Source of the DNA: Cohnella pontilimi
Lineage (GTDB): Bacteria > Bacillota > Bacilli > Paenibacillales > Paenibacillaceae
Direction of reading: 5' to 3'
DNA length: 64,000 bases
Assembly (NCBI RefSeq): GCF_005049045.1
Contig: NZ_SUPK01000003.1
Span: 62,001 to 126,000 of the forward strand
This document shows positions 58,763-64,000 of the stretch, piece by piece. How positions within the stretch are numbered: the first letter of the stretch is position 1; the number at the start of each line of letters is the position of its first letter. The notes beneath the pieces were generated by a model. The model was not told the DNA's origin. It ran no database searches and was given only the letters and a program-made list of their open reading frames with translations. The position numbers were made by a program, and so were the translations under genes.

Positions 58763-59935
58763 GCGTATTTTCTGGTGGGATTGAATCCGACGAATGTTGA
58801 TACAGTGGGCTTTTTTGTGAACTCAATCTGATTAAATTGGACTGAGTCAGTTCCTTTATGTCCCCGTTTGTCCCCAAAATGTCCCCATGAGGTGAATTTC
58901 GCTTTCTGACCAGTTCCACTACATGTCACGTATGCGGAACATGTCGCCTTAGGATTTAACCTGTTACAATCTGCAGAGACCTTGATCTGATGGGCTTTTC
59001 GCCAGTAGCTTCCGCTCAAGCAGGCTACCTTCCAATCGTTTCTGTTGATGTTTTACATCAATTTTACATCAATCAACCCCTTGGCTCCGGCTCAAATTGG
59101 GGACGAAATTACTCTATGGACTCGCGGTTCTACGAAACCTGACTGACGTACAACCGTCCACTTCATCATTGCCGCATTAATCCTCACCGTTCACCACACA
59201 TACCGACACGCCGCGCTTAAAAGTTGGTGCGATTAGATTCAGCAGGGGTTTTGTTAATCAGCGTCGCCATCCGCCGACTCCCGATCGAAAGCAGCACGAT
59301 TTCAGAATGCCGTCCATGTTCATCTATAAGATATCGGCTTCTAACTGACCAGTTAGGAAATAATCGATTATTCGCGACCTTCTCTAAGGTTGATTTTCTA
59401 AAAAACAAAGGTGCAATATATCTTGCATAAAAATTATTAGTATTCAAATCAAGTGCAATTGGATACTTGATCTTACCTATTGATGCGCTCCCAGATTTCA
59501 TCCCAGTAGCCGGATACGTTGATGATTAAGACGTGTTGCTTTTTGCGGCAGCCCGAGTGATTATGTGTATACTGACACGACAAGGCAACCACACTTCATC
59601 AAATCGAATCCCAAATGGAAAGTAACGCGACTAATTATGGTAGATCATTTATCGAACAATTTAACTTATCTTATCTAGTTGCTATCTATACGTTCGCCTC
59701 CGTACAGCCCAAACATAAGAAAACGACGAAAACGAACTCGGCGAAAACTTGGCTTGGAGACTCATCCGGCCATGGTCGCCTCGAATTGGATTGTTGTGCC
59801 TCATGCCGTCCGTTTGCCTCTGGATTCACCCCGCCTAACGGCGGGCACCCTTGCCTTTGGCTATGGTAGGCGTTCGCCAGCCCCATTCTGGACTTTCACC
59901 ACATAGATGACGCCCATGCCGGGCGTACAAACGAA
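58763..59935. other. Gene-poor stretch
   Basis: About 1.2 kb without a convincing gene. Minus-strand reading near 58855-58890 gives M-G-T-F-W-G-Q-T-G-T and a stop, which looks like the tail of a tyrosine recombinase. A direct repeat TTTTACATCAA (twice) lies near 59050-59070. One short possible gene (59217-59501) is listed separately. Confidence 0.4.
59217..59501 (-). CDS. Hypothetical 94-aa protein or gene fragment
   Basis: No signal peptide or known motif; sequence such as S-R-Y-L-I-D-E-H-G-R-H-S-E-I-V-L-L-S-I-G-S-R-R looks like real protein, but no ribosome site is clear. It may be the remnant of a larger mobile-element gene. Confidence 0.3.
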   Translation of the reverse strand: MKSGSASIGKIKYPIALDLNTNNFYARYIAPLFFRKSTLEKVANNRLFPNWSVRSRYLIDEHGRHSEIVLLSIGSRRMATLINKTPAESNRTNF

Positions 59936-59964
59936 AAGCCCATCGAGTTGCTCCGATGGGGCTT
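59936..59964 (-). terminator. Terminator after the FtsX/M1 fusion gene
   Basis: AAGCCCATCG (59936-59945) pairs with CGATGGGGCTT (59954-59964) with one bulge; the minus strand continues TTTTCG. It lies 12 bp past the stop. Confidence 0.75.
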
Positions 59965-59976
59965 CCTGACATTCGT

Positions 59977-62900
59977 TTAATCCTTTGTCTGGTGATCTAC
60001 AGCAATTATCCAATCTTTAAAAAAAGAGTTATCCTCCATTACAAAATAAGCCATAATGAAGCGGAGAAATTCTTCGGTGTTTATTTGTTTATATTTATAG
60101 TTGCTCCAATAATCATGTAAAAATTTTATCCCCGTGTATTCACCGCCTTGCTTCTCAATTAGAGATTTAAAATTCATAATCGGTTTTGCGTAAAGGCTTG
60201 GGATAATATCCGTTTCTTCGTACTGGGAAAGTGGAAGATTTGAAGGTTTAGCGTTTGGCTTATCAAACTTCTGCGCAAAAGAGTAATCATGTAAGTACAA
60301 CGAGGTGGCGAATTCGGCCATACTCTCATCCAACCAACCGTCATGGTAAGGGTCATTGCTGATAACACCGTAAAACCACTGATGTGCGAGTTCATGCACA
60401 AGAGCATGCTCAAGAGTCTTTGCGTCTGCACTTAAGCCGACTGTAACCACACCAGGGTATTCCATTGAAACAAAATTACCCAATATCACATCAAGTTGTT
60501 TATGAGGATAGGGACCGATGTTTTGGTTAAAAAAGTCAAGAGCCTTTGTGGACGCATTCAGTACCTGGTCTACAGTCTCTTTATCAGCATCTCTTCCCCA
60601 CACGCGTATTTCAATTTCGTCTAAATTTTTGAAATTATAAACTAGATCTTTTGTAACTGCTACGAACAACTCTTTAACGTTTTTGACCACAATTTTTCCA
60701 GATGATTTTGATTCATCATCTATATCAGAAGAACTGATGATTCTGTATTCTTTTGGCAGTTTATACGTAAGATCAAAGTCGCTGAACCCCGTATGATAAG
60801 ATTCGCTCAACGGAGTATAATCTTCCTTATTCCACCCATGATTGTAGGTAGCAAGCATTGGATACCACTGGGCCAACATATAGCTGCCGTCCTGCTTTGT
60901 AAAGCGAATGCCATTATCAGGCACTACGAAATCATAGGAAACTTTGACAACAACTTTCCCAGCTGGCGACAGTTTTTGTGCGAGATGTAAGGTTAAGGTA
61001 TCACCAGTAAGCGAATATTGTACATTTTCGCCATTAAGCTTTACTTCATGCATCAATAAACTCGCAGAATCCCTGTATGTCTTCGTATTATTATTGTCAG
61101 TAAATATGTTAGGAATCATGTAAAAAACGATTTTTTCCCAAACCTCACTAGAGTTGTTTTCTACGGTGATAGTACCATCAATGGAGAATTTACCATTTTC
61201 GGCTAAACTAAGCTGTAAATCATAGACAGACTTGTTCCCAGTCGGTACGCCACGAGGAACAAATCCAGCTGGCGTACCAATTTTAGTTGGTAGTGTTTCA
61301 GGTTGAACTGGTGGCTTCTGTCTACTGAGATTTGATGACTGTTGAGTAGCGAATATTTGTATCGTCGAAATTGCCGAAATAATCATTAATATTGTAATAA
61401 AGATTATAACTATTTGCTTTAATCGTATTTCTGTTTTACTATCGGTTAAATAATTGCCATTTATACCCTGAATAGGGTGAGTTCGAATAGCCATTTTTGC
61501 TGGCGGCAAAGAACCCAGCACTGCTGTAAAAAGTGGCACAGCTCCTAATAAAATGAGAAACCACAGATCACCAGTTGGGAATTTATGGTAAACAAATTGT
61601 ATTATTGTAATCCCTAATAACAGGGCCAAAAATCCAGCCACACAACCTGTGATAAAACCTTCCAATAAAACTAATTTTCTAATAGCGTAATTTGGCCAAC
61701 CTAAAGTTTTTAATAGTGAAATCTCTGGCTTACGTTCGTTTACATTTTGCCAAATGATTTCCGCTGTTATCAAAATTGAAATGAGTAAGCAAATAGTTAT
61801 GGCTAAATAATGAGAGGTTCCAATCTCTGCAGCAGTATACTCTCCAAGCCAGGTAGTGTAAAAAACACCTTTCAACCGATAGGTTACAAATAAGAAAAAG
61901 AACAATAAACTTGTCGGCATCGTAATCGAGATAATTGATAGTATATTCCGTTTGAGTTTAGCCTTAAATTGAGCAAAAGCAAGTTTAAATATGCTATTCA
62001 CTTTGATTAAACGCGAATTATTGTTAATGATTTCGCCTGCTCTAAGCGCCTCACTAGGTTGAATTCTTCTCAACAGGAACACGGTGACTAAGTTTCCGAT
62101 TAGGTAAAAAACTACTCCAAAGATACCCATTGTGATAAACCGTGTAATTGAAGGCTGGGACTTCCCAACAAGTAAAAAGAATCCTTGTGTTGCCCAGCTA
62201 ACGCTCGCCGTAATAATGCCCAAAATCATAGCTTCCAATATCATCAACCGAGCGATATGCGAATGGCGCCAGCCTAAGGACAACAAAAGAGCATATTGAC
62301 TTTTCCGAACCAATAATGATATGACATTGGTCGCTATAACGTAAATAAACGCAACAAGCATTACTAGCCAAATCAACACAGAAAATCCAACCTTAACTTC
62401 CTGCATTAATTGAAACGAAGAACCTAGTTTAATCCATTGCTGTTCCACCCATGCTGAATCCTGCCGTGCACCACTTTTAGGAACATGTATGAGTACAGGT
62501 TGGGGTGCTGAGCCCAGTGTTATATCGGTCGCTAGACCCGTTCTTTCTCTAATTTGACTTGCAATCTTCTCAAGTTTGTGTTTATTTGTATCTGATATAT
62601 TATGTACATCTGCGACCTTAATTCGTATGACGGAAATCGGTTTATCCCCCAATATTTTTGCTGCAGCTTCCAAAGTAGTAAGCATTGTTGGAGGACTAGT
62701 TAATAAACCAAGTGGGTTATTATTGGGTTTAATAACTGGTTGAGGATTTATCGGGTTACCAGCATCATTTAGTACTTGTTTTGTATATGGAATTTTGTAA
62801 GCATCAATTGGAAATTGAGCAAGCATTTCTTTATTGATATCGAGTTTTGTCGGATCATATATACCGACATACGTTGGTAAAAGAATCAGAGCATTTTGTG

Positions 62901-64000
62901 TGATTTTTTTGTAAGGGCGATAAGATTCCGGAAATAATTCTTGTAAAATAGGGTTATTTAACGGGAAAGTTTTAAGCTCATATGAATATGGCCATCTATC
63001 TGAGTACGGACCTTTAATAGGATTAAATTGAAGGGAAGTTGCATGTTGCAATAGATAAAGCCCATTGTTTTTCAGAGTTGAAGGATTTTCTTCTAATATT
63101 TTTTTTGCTTGATTAGCAGTAAAGACGTATGTCTGGCTTGAGACCACGCGGAGTCGATCGAGATAATTGCTACCATTCTCATTCTTTAACTGTTCGAGAG
63201 TTTTTTTTGTTTGTAGTACGTTGTTATATGGCAGGTCTAACTTTTCGTATCGGAAAGTATATTTTTTATCAACAAAGATCTGATTACTCAGAAGGATTGG
63301 CAAGTTGATTTTTACGTCGTTAGAATTTTCTTCATTTTGTATATAGCTTCTATCCGATGATTGAAAGTAACGCGAATTCCAATTAGGTACAGAAATCAAG
63401 GTGCTGTCCAAACCTACTAATTTCGATTCCTGTTCAGGATCTATTCCTGCTAAAAGTGAATAATCACTTGAACTGAATGTTGCTAGGTCACCATTAAATA
63501 ACCTAATACCATATTTCATTAACTCAGAAGAATCGGACATATTACCAATCGAAAAATACAATTTCCACAATTCAACATTCTGCTGCCCCGTTCCAACATT
63601 TATAGTTGTTGTGGCAGTCGATCTATATATACCAGTCTCTTTTATTTTTGGTCTCTCTGGGAATGTGACGCCTAGCCGAGAATAACCAATAATGGAAATT
63701 GGCGCAGCTACAGTTATTTCTGGAATACTTTTAATTTCTTCTAACTGTTGCAAGCTTATGCCACCAGTTATTCCACTTTGAAAATTAGGTTCAAATAAGC
63801 TGTTCTTTGGATCAGTCGGTTTGGTGTTTGAAGGTCGTACTAAAATATCATAAGGTACCTGCCACCTATTCTCGAATGTATTTACAATTGTTCCTTTGTT
63901 GGATTCCGTAAGATTAAAAAGACTACTAAGACCGAAAGATACGATAAAAACACCAACCAGAATGATGATAAACCTATGTTTATTTCGCCACCAAAGGCTC
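59977..64000 (-). CDS. FtsX-type ABC permease fused to an M1-family metallopeptidase (N-terminus cut by window end)
   Basis: The frame is open to the window edge, so at least 1,340 residues; the TTG at 63753 is not the start. The visible N-terminus has a membrane anchor (I-I-I-L-V-G-V-F-I-V-S-F-G-L) and a large extracellular MacB-type domain. Two sets of FtsX helices follow around 62.4-62.0 kb and 61.9-61.4 kb, with S-E-A-L-R-A-G between them. The last 420 residues are an M1 aminopeptidase-like domain: N-terminal beta domain, then H-E-L-A-H, 18 residues, E (the complete H-E-x-x-H-x18-E zinc site) and W-L-D-E-S-M-A-E-F. A partner ATPase should lie beyond the window. Codon use is A+T-rich. Confidence 0.85.
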   Translation of the reverse strand, partial: SLWWRNKHRFIIILVGVFIVSFGLSSLFNLTESNKGTIVNTFENRWQVPYDILVRPSNTKPTDPKNSLFEPNFQSGITGGISLQQLEEIKSIPEITVAAPISIIGYSRLGVTFPERPKIKETGIYRSTATTTINVGTGQQNVELWKLYFSIGNMSDSSELMKYGIRLFNGDLATFSSSDYSLLAGIDPEQESKLVGLDSTLISVPNWNSRYFQSSDRSYIQNEENSNDVKINLPILLSNQIFVDKKYTFRYEKLDLPYNNVLQTKKTLEQLKNENGSNYLDRLRVVSSQTYVFTANQAKKILEENPSTLKNNGLYLLQHATSLQFNPIKGPYSDRWPYSYELKTFPLNNPILQELFPESYRPYKKITQNALILLPTYVGIYDPTKLDINKEMLAQFPIDAYKIPYTKQVLNDAGNPINPQPVIKPNNNPLGLLTSPPTMLTTLEAAAKILGDKPISVIRIKVADVHNISDTNKHKLEKIASQIRERTGLATDITLGSAPQPVLIHVPKSGARQDSAWVEQQWIKLGSSFQLMQEVKVGFSVLIWLVMLVAFIYVIATNVISLLVRKSQYALLLSLGWRHSHIARLMILEAMILGIITASVSWATQGFFLLVGKSQPSITRFITMGIFGVVFYLIGNLVTVFLLRRIQPSEALRAGEIINNNSRLIKVNSIFKLAFAQFKAKLKRNILSIISITMPTSLLFFFLFVTYRLKGVFYTTWLGEYTAAEIGTSHYLAITICLLISILITAEIIWQNVNERKPEISLLKTLGWPNYAIRKLVLLEGFITGCVAGFLALLLGITIIQFVYHKFPTGDLWFLILLGAVPLFTAVLGSLPPAKMAIRTHPIQGINGNYLTDSKTEIRLKQIVIIFITILMIISAISTIQIFATQQSSNLSRQKPPVQPETLPTKIGTPAGFVPRGVPTGNKSVYDLQLSLAENGKFSIDGTITVENNSSEVWEKIVFYMIPNIFTDNNNTKTYRDSASLLMHEVKLNGENVQYSLTGDTLTLHLAQKLSPAGKVVVKVSYDFVVPDNGIRFTKQDGSYMLAQWYPMLATYNHGWNKEDYTPLSESYHTGFSDFDLTYKLPKEYRIISSSDIDDESKSSGKIVVKNVKELFVAVTKDLVYNFKNLDEIEIRVWGRDADKETVDQVLNASTKALDFFNQNIGPYPHKQLDVILGNFVSMEYPGVVTVGLSADAKTLEHALVHELAHQWFYGVISNDPYHDGWLDESMAEFATSLYLHDYSFAQKFDKPNAKPSNLPLSQYEETDIIPSLYAKPIMNFKSLIEKQGGEYTGIKFLHDYWSNYKYKQINTEEFLRFIMAYFVMEDNSFFKDWIIAVDHQTKD

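Noticed and set aside
59615-59906. Overlapping short plus-strand frames in the gene-poor stretch
   Set aside because: No ribosome site or recognisable sequence; composition is that of non-coding DNA.

Overview
The window looks like chromosomal DNA of a Gram-positive, spore-former-type Firmicute of the Paenibacillaceae (Paenibacillus/Cohnella-like). This rests on the YesM/YesN-type sensor kinase and AraC-type response regulator, CUT1 sugar ABC transporters with lipoprotein binding proteins, copper-amine-oxidase-type stalk domains, CBO0543-type membrane proteins, strong AGGAGG ribosome sites and CcpA cre boxes. Genus is inferred from protein style only.

Layout. 0-5.1 kb: end of a penicillin-acylase family gene, a GIY-YIG family protein, a DUF6530-like protein, a three-gene membrane operon, and an amidohydrolase/Rieske pair. 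5.2-21.0 kb: one unbroken minus-strand operon of 16 genes for a contractile tail-like injection machine (sheath, tube, chaperone-like protein, hub, gpD, gpV spike, PAAR tip, gp25, baseplate J, tail protein I, fibre-like and unknown distal proteins). It has no capsid, packaging, lysis, AAA+ ATPase or recognisable tape-measure gene and is visibly richer in G+C than its flanks. 21.1-22.0 kb: a strong hairpin terminator, a decayed nuclease/phosphatase C-terminus and a 52-bp tandem repeat array. 22-24.7 kb: small envelope proteins, one a near-duplicate of a gene 31 kb away.

24.9-40.6 kb reads as an alpha-mannoside utilisation locus. A lipoprotein binding protein and two permeases import the sugar. 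A very large secreted multidomain protein and an esterase would act on the polymer. A GH38 alpha-mannosidase, two ROK proteins and a class I mannose-6-phosphate isomerase would feed mannose into glycolysis, and an AraC regulator lies divergent. A shared 18-bp motif precedes three of its transcription units.

41.1-50.9 kb is a second sugar locus: two permeases, a GH65 disaccharide phosphorylase, beta-phosphoglucomutase, a sensor kinase, an AraC-type response regulator and a lipoprotein binding protein. The two transport promoters carry the same pair of 20-bp-spaced direct half-sites at an identical distance (27 bp) from a TATGAT -10 box, so they are probably activated by the local two-component system.

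51-64 kb: a PhyH-type dioxygenase/TIM-barrel pair with a divergent AraC regulator, a cluster of lipoproteins including a signal-peptidase-I-like protein that lacks the catalytic pair, an aldo/keto reductase and an SDR between two direct repeats that are 3' fragments of a tRNA-Leu, a 1.4-kb gene-poor stretch, and the start-truncated FtsX-permease/M1-peptidase fusion at the window edge. Protein families were assigned by reading motifs; no database search was run.
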